Assembly: GCA_947070915.1 (NCBI GenBank)
Contig: CAMTDY010000124.1
Span: 1-8,602 of the forward strand
Direction: 5' to 3'
DNA length: 8,602 nt
Source of the DNA: an uncultured Roseburia sp.
GTDB lineage: Bacteria > Bacillota > Clostridia > Lachnospirales > Lachnospiraceae
Positions 1-7,001 of this stretch are shown here, one piece after another. Under the pieces are notes generated by a model. It saw only the letters and a list, made by a program, of their open reading frames with translations, had not been told where the DNA came from and ran no database searches. The position numbers and the translations under genes were made by a program. The number at the start of each line of letters is the position of its first letter. Positions within the stretch are counted from its first letter, which is position 1.

Positions 1-2
1 AA

Positions 3-1169
3 TGTATCTTTGACGCAGATTACTTTAAAACATCCCAGGAGTATGAAAATTATATTAATGGATTAATGGGAAAAACAAGAAAATTAACAAGGCAGAGAAC
101 AACAAATGATAATTTAAATAGGGCTATAACAAATCCTATTTCGGGAATGCTTATTAAGTCTTTTGATTTTTCGCCTTCTGAAAAAGCAATACAAAATTAT
201 ATGCCGTTAGCTGATGGGATTTATACGTTACAGCATAGGTCAAATGATGAAAAATCGAAAGAGTATAATGATGCAATATTAATGTCAGGAAGTTTATGTG
301 GTAATAAGTATCATAATTTTTCTGAAAAAACTAATTTAGTGGGATTTGCCCATGGTCAGACATTTGAACAGTTTTCTTGTAATGGAGTGGGATACTATCT
401 TCTGGCCGGAAATGCTAAAAACGGTTTTGCCCGGAATTTAGTGATCATGAAGGAAAAAAATTTTGAGCAGATTTCTCATAAGCAAACTTATGACATTAAA
501 GATTGGGAAAAGAATAAAAAGTCATTTTTAGTGCTTACAGACTTAGAGTATGCAAATAAAAAAGGCAAAAAAAGTGGACCGGGAAAAATGCATCGAGTAG
601 ATGCTGCACTTACTGCAGATGGAAAAACCATGGTTATCTGGAAAAAGCTCACGAACCCCTCAGTAGTAGAGATTAGTTTATATGATATGGATAAAATACA
701 AAAGAAAATATTAAAAAATAAATTTGAAAAAGCACTATCTTTTAAAGATGAAAATATTAGATGGGAATTAAAAAAGGCATGTATTGGTTCTTTTTATGAA
801 CAATATAAGGTTGGTGATGATACATCAAAACATATTTTACAAGCAAATGACTCATTTCAATCCATTGACATAGAAAATGCAGGTAAAAATACGTGGAAAA
901 TATTGATTACCAGTGGAAATCAAAAAGTTAAAAAGCCAGTATCAATAACTCGAATCGATTTTAAGAAAAATGGAACAAAAAAATGTTACAGGGAATATAT
1001 TTCATTTCCGGGAATTGAAGAAAATAAATTCGATTTTGAGCTTGAAGGCGGACATATAGTTGGAGACAATTTAGATTTTGTGGTGAAAATGGCTAAAAAG
1101 GCAGAGAGTGGAAAGGAGCAGTATATAGCGACCATTCCTTTAAAAGATATTAAAACACCATTAAAATAA
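3..1169 (+). CDS. Helveticin-J-like class III bacteriocin family protein, probably 5'-partial
   Basis: I recognise this by resemblance to the Lactobacillus class III bacteriocin helveticin J. Counting from the ATG at 66, shared landmarks are HGQTFEQF (residues 96-103), MHRVDAALTADGKTMVIW (175-192, matching the helveticin HAEAAVSPD region), a following 'SLYDMDKIQKKI' stretch, and a C-terminal 'LEGGHIVGDNLDFVV' segment. In characterised members the product is a large heat-labile secreted antibacterial protein; activity here is not shown. The frame is open from base 3 to the ATG at 66 (CIFDADYFKTSQEYENYINGL), contains no ATG/GTG/TTG in that stretch, and the ATG has no Shine-Dalgarno before it. 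The true start therefore probably lies left of the window and any signal peptide cannot be judged. If 66 is the start, the protein has 367 residues. Codon use is strongly A/T-ending, unlike the genes right of 2485. An LRR gene follows after 17 bases, probably in the same operon. Confidence 0.72.
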   Translation, partial: CIFDADYFKTSQEYENYINGLMGKTRKLTRQRTTNDNLNRAITNPISGMLIKSFDFSPSEKAIQNYMPLADGIYTLQHRSNDEKSKEYNDAILMSGSLCGNKYHNFSEKTNLVGFAHGQTFEQFSCNGVGYYLLAGNAKNGFARNLVIMKEKNFEQISHKQTYDIKDWEKNKKSFLVLTDLEYANKKGKKSGPGKMHRVDAALTADGKTMVIWKKLTNPSVVEISLYDMDKIQKKILKNKFEKALSFKDENIRWELKKACIGSFYEQYKVGDDTSKHILQANDSFQSIDIENAGKNTWKILITSGNQKVKKPVSITRIDFKKNGTKKCYREYISFPGIEENKFDFELEGGHIVGDNLDFVVKMAKKAESGKEQYIATIPLKDIKTPLK

Positions 1170-1186
1170 CTAAATTTGGAGACGGC

Positions 1187-2353
1187 ATGAGAAAACTAAT
1201 TCATGTAATTTTTGCTATTTGCATTTGTATATGCTTAATAAATACCATGGAGCAATCCTTGAATGCTAAAGAACGCATCCAATACAGCTTGGCTGAGAAT
1301 GGTATTATTACGTTCTCTGGCAAAGGAACACTTACTTATTATGACCATCGTTCTCTGGCATGGGAAGAAAAAGAAAAGATTAAGAAAATAGTCATTAGCG
1401 AGGGGATAACAGAATTGGAAGAACAGGCGCTGGCTGGTTTTTCCAACGCAGAAAGTATAGTGTTTCCTGATTCGTTGACTAAAATAGGAAAAGAATGCTT
1501 TAGTAATTGTTATTTACTAGAAAAAATCGCGTTTGGAAAAAATATCAGAGAGATTGGAGAAAGTGCATTTTCTGGATGTGTTGCACTGGAACATCTTCGG
1601 ATACCAGATGGAGTGACTAAAATAGGTGCGTATGCATTTTATGATTGCAAGATGTTAAAGGAATTGATCTTGCCTGCTTCTTTGAAATCATGGAAAAAAA
1701 GTGCTGTTAAACAGTGTCCGCAGCTAAAAAGGGTTGTAAACCGTTCAAAAATTTCCTGTGAAATTGATACATATAAAGGGTTGCGGATCTGGCGGGCAGG
1801 CGGCAGGAAGATAAGCGTGGTGCCAAAAGGAAAGACGGCATTAGCCAGGGGGAAGATGATCCCTATTACTTACAAGCTGAAAGGCGGGAAAAAAAAAGGA
1901 AAACTGCCAGGTGTTTATGAGTTTGGAACCCGTTTAAAAATACCCTTGAATGTGACGAAAAAGGGATATGCAGCTGTTGCATGGTACTGTCAGGGAACGG
2001 ACAGCAATTCAGATATGACATTTTATGTTGGACCCGAAGCGAAAAAGGTGATACTTACACCCTTCTGGTATAAATATAAAATTGAGAATAAAGAAAATGG
2101 AGCTGTTCATGCACATATTGAGATAGAAAATAAGGATTGGGCATATGACAGATATGAAATAAGATATTCGGAGTCTGCAAATATGAAAAATTCAAAAATT
2201 ACAACGCTTTTTCTGAATAAGGGAAATGTTTCAAAGAAGATTACTAGTTTGAAAAAAGGTAAAACGTATTATTTTCAGTTCCGGGCATATGTAGATGCTG
2301 AATCCGGTGCAGGATGCTGGGTCGGAAAACGGAAGGTCAAAATAAAAAGATAA
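1187..2353 (+). CDS. Secreted BspA-type leucine-rich-repeat protein with InlB-B-like and FnIII-like domains
   Basis: The 388-residue protein begins with a Sec signal peptide (basic MRK, hydrophobic core about residues 4-20, likely cleavage after A27). Residues 67-181 form five consecutive repeats of exactly 23 residues of the BspA/LRR_5 type, with the recurring pattern 'I..IG..AF..C..L'. Residues about 226-296 resemble a Listeria-Bacteroides (InlB B-repeat, Flg_new) domain: 'ITYKLKGG', then 'GTRLKIP', 'KKGY.AVAWY' and a closing 'TPFWYK'. Residues about 297-388 resemble a fibronectin type III domain ('YEIRYSES', 'ITSLKKGKTYYFQFRAY'). No LPXTG motif, transmembrane anchor or cell-wall-binding repeat is seen, so it is probably released or loosely surface-bound. 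Such proteins usually mediate binding to proteins or surfaces; the ligand is unknown. GGAG at 1178-1181, five bases before the ATG, supports the start. The short gap to the helveticin-like gene suggests co-transcription. Confidence 0.85.
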   Translation: MRKLIHVIFAICICICLINTMEQSLNAKERIQYSLAENGIITFSGKGTLTYYDHRSLAWEEKEKIKKIVISEGITELEEQALAGFSNAESIVFPDSLTKIGKECFSNCYLLEKIAFGKNIREIGESAFSGCVALEHLRIPDGVTKIGAYAFYDCKMLKELILPASLKSWKKSAVKQCPQLKRVVNRSKISCEIDTYKGLRIWRAGGRKISVVPKGKTALARGKMIPITYKLKGGKKKGKLPGVYEFGTRLKIPLNVTKKGYAAVAWYCQGTDSNSDMTFYVGPEAKKVILTPFWYKYKIENKENGAVHAHIEIENKDWAYDRYEIRYSESANMKNSKITTLFLNKGNVSKKITSLKKGKTYYFQFRAYVDAESGAGCWVGKRKVKIKR

Positions 2354-2435
2354 AATTGAGCGATACATGACATCGTATACCGCAGAGTAACCCCCTCCTG
2401 CGTCACTGCATATAATATAATAACCAGACATATGT

Positions 2436-2467
2436 AAGGGTAATGTTCTTTTGGACATTACCCTTTT
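2436..2467 (+). terminator. Hairpin with short T run between the LRR gene and the ZIP transporter gene
   Basis: AAGGGTAATGT (2436-2446) is perfectly complementary to ACATTACCCTT (2455-2465). A wobble pair and a C-G pair extend the stem to 13 pairs closed by a TTTT loop, and the 3' arm runs into TTTT (2464-2467). It is shaped like an intrinsic terminator for the upstream genes. However, it ends only 17 bases before the transporter ATG, so any transcript of the transporter starting farther upstream must carry it in its 5' leader, where it could act as an attenuator instead. Confidence 0.6.
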
Positions 2468-2484
2468 AGATTGGTGATGAAAGC

Positions 2485-3261
2485 ATGGTATTATTGGGAA
2501 TCCTTCTGCCCTTTATGGGGACGGCTGCGGGGGCGGCGTCGGTCTTTTTTCTGAGAAACAAGATGAGTGACAAACTTTTGACGATCATGATGGGATTTAC
2601 ATCGGGGATCATGATGGCGGCGGCGGTCTGGTCTCTTCTGCTTCCAGCTATTGACATGTCTTCTTCCATGGGAAAATTTGCTTTTCTGCCGGCCTCCGGG
2701 GGGTTTTTGGGAGGCGTGTTCTTCCTCTTGCTTCTGGACCGGGTGATCCCTCACATTCATGCTAAGACAAACCAGAAAGAGGGGCCGGACAGCCGTCTGA
2801 AAAAGGTGACGATGATGGTGCTGGCGGTCACTCTGCACAACGTTCCAGAGGGGATGGCTGTGGGAGTTGTCTTTTCCAACTGCATGACAGGAGAAGGAGC
2901 GGTGGTCACTATGGCGGGGGCGTTTCTTCTGTCTGTGGGCATCGCTCTCCAGAACATTCCGGAGGGGGCGATCATCTCCGTACCGTTGAGAGGGTTTGGG
3001 AAAAGCAGGCGGAGAGCTTTTGGGTATGGTGTGTTGTCCGGGGTGGTTGAACCTATTGGAGCGGTGTTTACTATTCTTCTCACAAAACAGATCCAGAATC
3101 TTCTCCCATTTTTGCTGGCATTTGCTGCGGGGGCGATGGTGTTCGTTATCATTGAAGAGCTGGTTCCGGAATCTTCGGGGGGAGAAGATTCGGATATGGG
3201 GACGATCGGTTTTGCGGTGGGATTTACGATCATGATGATACTGGATGTAGCGCTTGGATAA
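2485..3261 (+). CDS. ZIP-family divalent metal transporter (ZupT-like)
   Basis: This 258-residue integral membrane protein belongs to the ZIP family, which imports zinc and other divalent metals such as iron and manganese into the cytoplasm. Seven to eight hydrophobic segments are readable, starting about residues 1-22, 33-54 and 68-90. The binuclear metal site motifs are HNVPEG (118-123) and QNIPEG (156-161); the histidine commonly found first in the second motif (HNIPEG in E. coli ZupT) is glutamine here. VEPIG (188-192) and EELVPE (224-229) also fit the family. The loop between segments 3 and 4 is short with a small His pair (H90, H92) rather than a long His-rich stretch. The ATG is preceded by a modest ribosome site (GGTGATG, 2472-2478). 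The substrate cannot be assigned from sequence alone. Base composition is much more GC-rich than in the genes to its left. Confidence 0.9.
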   Translation: MVLLGILLPFMGTAAGAASVFFLRNKMSDKLLTIMMGFTSGIMMAAAVWSLLLPAIDMSSSMGKFAFLPASGGFLGGVFFLLLLDRVIPHIHAKTNQKEGPDSRLKKVTMMVLAVTLHNVPEGMAVGVVFSNCMTGEGAVVTMAGAFLLSVGIALQNIPEGAIISVPLRGFGKSRRRAFGYGVLSGVVEPIGAVFTILLTKQIQNLLPFLLAFAAGAMVFVIIEELVPESSGGEDSDMGTIGFAVGFTIMMILDVALG

Positions 3262-3283
3262 TTCTTTCCGCAGAAGTTCTTTT

Positions 3284-3311
3284 TTGTCCAGGCAGCCATA
3301 TACTGTATATA
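3284..3311 (+). promoter_or_regulatory. Possible sigma-A promoter overlapping a perfect 13-base palindrome
   Basis: TTGTCC (3284-3289), 16 bases, then TATATA (3306-3311) is an acceptable sigma-A-like promoter for the gene at 3342. The -10 region overlaps ATATACTGTATAT (3298-3310), a perfect inverted repeat with a one-base centre. That arrangement could be a small operator, though an AT-rich palindrome of this size can also arise by chance. Confidence 0.3.
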
Positions 3312-3341
3312 GAAAGTCCAAATGGGAGGAGAGAAATTTGC

Positions 3342-4346
3342 ATGAATTATCTGCGGAAGATCATATATCTGAATGAATATAATGGGGGAGAGTACGGCAG
3401 CAGCATAGGTTTTGTGAAGTTATCTAAAAAGCAGACAAGACTTCGGATCGAGATTCAGCTGACGGGAAAAATATCACTGCACCGTCAGAAAATATATCTG
3501 CTCATAAAAAATAAGAATGTGATAAACAAAATGTTTGCCGATACGGTGACAGAAAAGGGGACAAGGATCGATATCAGTCTGGAGGAGCCGGAGGAGGCAC
3601 TGAAAGGCGATATCATAGGAATTATTATTGGCACAGAAAATGAGATCACATGCGGTGGAACACAGGACCACAGCATTAATCTTCTTGATTATGTGCATCC
3701 AGAAAAAGTGAGAGCGGCAGCAGAGATTTCAGAGGATATGCCAGAGGAGGCACCGGACAAGGTTTCAGAGCTTTCGGAGCAAACAGCAGAAAAGGTGGAG
3801 AAGATTTTAGAAGAGACAGTTTCAAAAGAGCCGGTTCCGGAAGAGCAGGCGGTTCAGGGGACTTCAGAAGAGCGGCCAGAAGCACAGACCGAAGAAAAAA
3901 ACGAGGTAGATGAACCGGAAGAAGAGGGAGAGGAAGTTCAGATAGAGATCGAAGCCGATCATGATGAGGCATACGAGTTCCGGAAGATCTTTTCCTCCCA
4001 TCCGGGGATGTATCCTTTTGATGATGATGAAATGGAAGTGTGCGTACAGATCTCTCCGGTGGATTTTTCCGATTTTCCCAAAGCATTCTGGCGGATGGGA
4101 AGCAATTCCTTTCTGCTTCAGGGGTATTATAATTACAGGCATCTGCTTCTGGCCCACACGAAAGAGAAGATCTACATCGGGATCCCGGGACAGTATCACC
4201 GCAGGGATAAATATCTGGCAGATATGTTTGGATTTGGCAGATTTAAGGGAATACATAATAAGCAGATCCGGCTTGGGGATTTTGGATACTGGATGATGGA
4301 ATTTGATATGCCCAAACCGACGGATGGGGGAATGTGCTGTTCGTAG
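3342..4346 (+). CDS. Conserved hypothetical protein with acidic linker (DUF6128-like C-terminal domain)
   Basis: A 334-residue protein of unknown function with no signal peptide or membrane segment, so probably cytoplasmic. It has three parts. An N-terminal beta-rich domain (about 1-118) contains 'IGFVKLSKKQTRLRIEIQL'. A low-complexity linker (about 125-208) is dominated by Glu with Pro, Ala, Val and Ser. A C-terminal domain (about 212-324) contains 'FPKAFWRMGSNSFLLQGYYNY', 'IYIGIPGQYH' and 'MFGFGRFKG'. I associate this last domain with a Clostridia/Lachnospiraceae family of unknown function, probably DUF6128, but the name is from memory. The protein ends in MCCS, with a Cys pair. A strong ribosome site (GGGAGGA, 3324-3330) lies 11 bases before the ATG, a slightly long spacing. 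The gap to the transporter is 80 bases with a possible own promoter, so the two need not be functionally linked. Confidence 0.82.
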   Translation: MNYLRKIIYLNEYNGGEYGSSIGFVKLSKKQTRLRIEIQLTGKISLHRQKIYLLIKNKNVINKMFADTVTEKGTRIDISLEEPEEALKGDIIGIIIGTENEITCGGTQDHSINLLDYVHPEKVRAAAEISEDMPEEAPDKVSELSEQTAEKVEKILEETVSKEPVPEEQAVQGTSEERPEAQTEEKNEVDEPEEEGEEVQIEIEADHDEAYEFRKIFSSHPGMYPFDDDEMEVCVQISPVDFSDFPKAFWRMGSNSFLLQGYYNYRHLLLAHTKEKIYIGIPGQYHRRDKYLADMFGFGRFKGIHNKQIRLGDFGYWMMEFDMPKPTDGGMCCS

Positions 4347-4365
4347 TTTATGTTGATACAATAAA

Positions 4366-4418
4366 AAAGGAGCTCTCTGCATCAGCGGCTTGCAGCTGGT
4401 AGTGCAGGGAGCTCCTTT
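4366..4418. terminator. Bidirectional intrinsic terminator between convergent genes
   Basis: A 16-pair stem with one G-U wobble is formed by 4366-4381 (AAAGGAGCTCTCTGCA) and 4403-4418 (TGCAGGGAGCTCCTTT). The 21-base apical region contains a further CAGC/GCTG pairing. The A run at 4363-4368 becomes a U run on the - strand transcript, giving a good terminator for the asparagine synthase operon. The TTT at 4416-4418 gives a weaker one for the + strand gene ending at 4346. Confidence 0.85.
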
Positions 4419-4452
4419 ATGCCCAACCATTCAAAACTTAATGTTCGCTGTA

Positions 4453-6333
4453 TTAAGATATACCGTATTTTTCGACCCAGTATCCCACTTGAAGGAGATA
4501 GGCAAGCATTTGGGGGCCGGCCATGAGCTGGCCGTACCAGGGCTTCCCGTAATCGCTGGGGCTCTTTAGGAAAGCTTCCAGCTTCCGACGGTCTACAATG
4601 CCGTAGAGGGGGGAGTTGGCCTGGTCCAGCATCTCCATAAGCCTTCCCGCCAGTAGTCGTTCATAGGCAGGATCATAAGTTTTGGGATAGGGGCTCTTCT
4701 TGCGGTACAGGACGGAATCCGGGAGAAGGCCTTTTCCGGCTTCCTGCAGAAGGCTTTTGGTTCTTCCGTTATGGCATTTCATCTCCCAGGGGATATTATA
4801 TACATATCCCAGGATCCGTGGATCTGCAAAAGGAACTCTCGCCTCCAGGCCGGAGTACATGCTGGCGCGGTCCATGCGGTTTAGAAGTGTCATCATGAAC
4901 CAGCGGACATTGAGCCATGCAATTTCACGGCGCCTTGCCTCTTCCGGGCTGTCCTCGCTACAGCGGGGAGTTTGTTCCAGCGTATCCAGGTAGGCATGCC
5001 GGGAATAGTCTTCCATATGAAGATGATGGGCAAAATCATCCCTCAGCAGAGCCTTTCTTGCGGTCATATCCCATGACCAGGGAAAGGTGTTTCTATTCCA
5101 CATATCCTTTCTGTGGAACCAGGGATATCCACCAAAAATTTCATCGGCGCACTCGCCAGTCAGAGCCACCTGGTTGGATTTTGACACCAGCTCACAAAAA
5201 TACAGCATAGAGGATTCTACGTCTGCCATACAGGGAAAATCCCTGGCATCAACCGCCTTGTACAGATAATCTGCCTGGGTCTGGTTGTCGCATTCCAGAA
5301 AGGTGTGGTGGCTTCCGATGTGTTCTGCCATTTCCGCGGCAAAGGGGCGGTCCAGAGAGGACTGGAACGCATTTGCCTGAAAATTTTTCTGATTATCCTT
5401 AAAATCAAAAGAAAAGGTGTTCAGTGTCCTGCCCCGCTCTTTTAAGTGCTTCTGACAGATGGCGGAGACCAGGGAGCTGTCCAGTCCCCCGGACAAGAAG
5501 CTGCAAATGGGGATATCCGACACCATCTGGCGCCGGATGCTGTCCTCGATCAGCCATTTTACTTTTTCTACGGTTTTCTGGTAGGAGTCTTTGTGGGGGT
5601 GTGCTTCCAGAGACCAGAAGAAGTGTTTCTGGCAGTCATAATAGGGTGCATTTGGAGTGGAGGCGAAGGTCAGGCATTCCCCGGGGAGCACCTCCTTCAT
5701 GTCTTTAAATCCACCCTTTCCCGGAGTTCTTGCCGGTCCCAGGGAAAATATCTCATTCCAGCAGTTTCTGTCTGCCTCTGGACGTATGCCGTAGGCAAAG
5801 ATCGCTTTGGGTTCTGAACCAAAGATTAATGTATCCTGATGTTCCTGATAAAAAAGCGGCTTTACTCCCAGGGGATCTCTTGCCAGCAGCATTTCACCGC
5901 TGCTGTGATCGTAGATGGAAAAAGCAAATATTCCGTTCAGTCTGGAGAAAAAAGCTGTTCCCATGGCTAGATAGCCGTTCAGGATCACCTCTGTGTCGCA
6001 TTTAGTGTTCCAGCGCAGAGAATAGGAGGAAAGGCTGTTCCGGAGCTCTTCGGTGTTGTAGATCTCACCATTGTATACGATGGTGGCAGTTTTTCCGTGA
6101 AAGGAAGCAGTCATGGGCTGGGCGCCCCCCTGGATATCCCGGATGGATAACCGGGTGTGGGCAAGACCGGCATGGCTGTACAGCAGCACATGCTGATCGT
6201 TGGGGCCCCGGTGGACAAGACAGTCCCTCATTTTTTCCAGTGTGCTATACCATTTATTTTTCCTGTTTCTGCCACCGTACTCCGGGGCGAGAAAATCATA
6301 CTTGTTTTGATAAAAACCTGCGATACCGCACAT
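4453..6333 (-). CDS. asnB: Asparagine synthase (glutamine-hydrolysing), last gene of the dpa operon
   Basis: Converts aspartate, glutamine and ATP to asparagine, glutamate, AMP and pyrophosphate in the cytoplasm. The 626-residue length is normal for the long bacterial AsnB/AsnO type. The N-terminal class II glutaminase domain (about 1-210) starts MCGIAGF with the nucleophile Cys2, followed by HRGPND (41-46), RLSI (61-64), NGEIYN (88-93) and RDPLGVKP. The C-terminal synthetase domain carries the PP-loop SGGLDSS (281-287) and GECADEIFGGY (393-403). All expected catalytic signatures are intact. The start is fixed by Cys2 and by AAAGGAG eight bases upstream (6342-6348). It lies 19 bases after dpaB with no terminator between, so it should be co-transcribed with the dipicolinate synthase genes. 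By context it may be a mother-cell sporulation enzyme, like the sporulation-specific AsnO of Bacillus subtilis; that role is inferred. Confidence 0.95.
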   Translation of the reverse strand: MCGIAGFYQNKYDFLAPEYGGRNRKNKWYSTLEKMRDCLVHRGPNDQHVLLYSHAGLAHTRLSIRDIQGGAQPMTASFHGKTATIVYNGEIYNTEELRNSLSSYSLRWNTKCDTEVILNGYLAMGTAFFSRLNGIFAFSIYDHSSGEMLLARDPLGVKPLFYQEHQDTLIFGSEPKAIFAYGIRPEADRNCWNEIFSLGPARTPGKGGFKDMKEVLPGECLTFASTPNAPYYDCQKHFFWSLEAHPHKDSYQKTVEKVKWLIEDSIRRQMVSDIPICSFLSGGLDSSLVSAICQKHLKERGRTLNTFSFDFKDNQKNFQANAFQSSLDRPFAAEMAEHIGSHHTFLECDNQTQADYLYKAVDARDFPCMADVESSMLYFCELVSKSNQVALTGECADEIFGGYPWFHRKDMWNRNTFPWSWDMTARKALLRDDFAHHLHMEDYSRHAYLDTLEQTPRCSEDSPEEARRREIAWLNVRWFMMTLLNRMDRASMYSGLEARVPFADPRILGYVYNIPWEMKCHNGRTKSLLQEAGKGLLPDSVLYRKKSPYPKTYDPAYERLLAGRLMEMLDQANSPLYGIVDRRKLEAFLKSPSDYGKPWYGQLMAGPQMLAYLLQVGYWVEKYGIS

Positions 6334-6352
6334 TTGTTATGCTCCTTTCGGA

Positions 6353-6952
6353 TTATTTCGGACAGGGGCCCTGGATGACCGGCTGCAGCTGGCAACTGTT
6401 CAGCGCCTGGCTGATGGTATCAGTCAGGAACTCCATGTGGGCGATCATAGAGTTCGGCTTTGCCTTATAATTATCCTGTCCGAAAGGAATGAAATAGATA
6501 TTTTTCGTATTTAATAGTATCCCAATGTTTTTCAGATTCATTCCCAGTGCATCGTTGGTCGAGAGTGCGACCACCAACGGACGGTTGTTTCTGAGGTGTG
6601 CCTTTGCAGCCATGAGAACAGGTGTGTCGGAGATACCATTAGCAAGTTTGGAAAGGGTATTTCCGGTGCAGGGTGCGATGACAAGAAGGTCAAAAAGGGC
6701 GCCCGGTCCGATGGGTTCGGCGTCTGGAATTGTAGTGATCGGTTTTTTGCCGGTGATCTCCTCGGCGCGTTTTAGAAAATCAGCGCACTTGCCAAAGCGG
6801 CTGTCCGTAGTAGCGGCGTGGTCAGAAAAGATCGGATACAGATTGGCTCCGGTCTCTGCCAGCTTCTGCAGTTCCTGAAACACTTTTTCATAAGTACAGT
6901 AGGAACCGGTGATGGCGATCCCAATATTCTTATTTGATAAATCTGCAGACAT
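6353..6952 (-). CDS. dpaB: Dipicolinate synthase subunit B (SpoVFB)
   Basis: Flavoprotein-like subunit that, with DpaA, makes dipicolinic acid from the lysine-pathway intermediate 4-hydroxy-tetrahydrodipicolinate in the mother cell. The 199 residues match the usual length of about 200. The N-terminal GIAITGSYCTYEKV (11-24), a Rossmann-like nucleotide-binding start, is typical of SpoVFB. IAPCTGNTLSKLANG (92-106), STNDALG (131-137) and PFGQDNYKAKPNSM (156-169) are further family hallmarks, and the C-terminal LQPV is also typical as far as I recall. The start is supported by AAAGGA at 6961-6966, eight bases before the ATG. It follows dpaA after 49 bases and precedes asnB by 19 bases on the same strand. 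The adjacent dpaA makes the assignment secure. Confidence 0.95.
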   Translation of the reverse strand: MSADLSNKNIGIAITGSYCTYEKVFQELQKLAETGANLYPIFSDHAATTDSRFGKCADFLKRAEEITGKKPITTIPDAEPIGPGALFDLLVIAPCTGNTLSKLANGISDTPVLMAAKAHLRNNRPLVVALSTNDALGMNLKNIGILLNTKNIYFIPFGQDNYKAKPNSMIAHMEFLTDTISQALNSCQLQPVIQGPCPK

Positions 6953-7001
6953 AATTCATTTCCTTTCTCAATATATTTATGGATGATAACGCGGCTGCTC
7001 C

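Noticed and set aside
2360..2383. Bulged inverted repeat just after the LRR stop codon (GCG/CGC plus ATAC/GTAT)
   Set aside because: Short, bulged, and not followed by a T run; the hairpin at 2436-2467 is a far better candidate.
2411..2416. TATAAT as a -10 box for the ZIP transporter
   Set aside because: No recognisable -35 box at 16-18 bases upstream and it sits in an AT-rich stretch, so I did not annotate it as a promoter.
2491..3321. Long open frames on the - strand (276 and 180 codons) opposite the ZIP transporter
   Set aside because: Low-complexity His/Arg/Pro- or Thr/Pro-rich translations typical of antisense shadows of a GC-biased membrane protein gene.
3676..4430. - strand open frames opposite the acidic-linker gene
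   Set aside because: Leu/Pro-rich mirror of a Glu-rich coding stretch, no ribosome site, and they cross the bidirectional terminator region.
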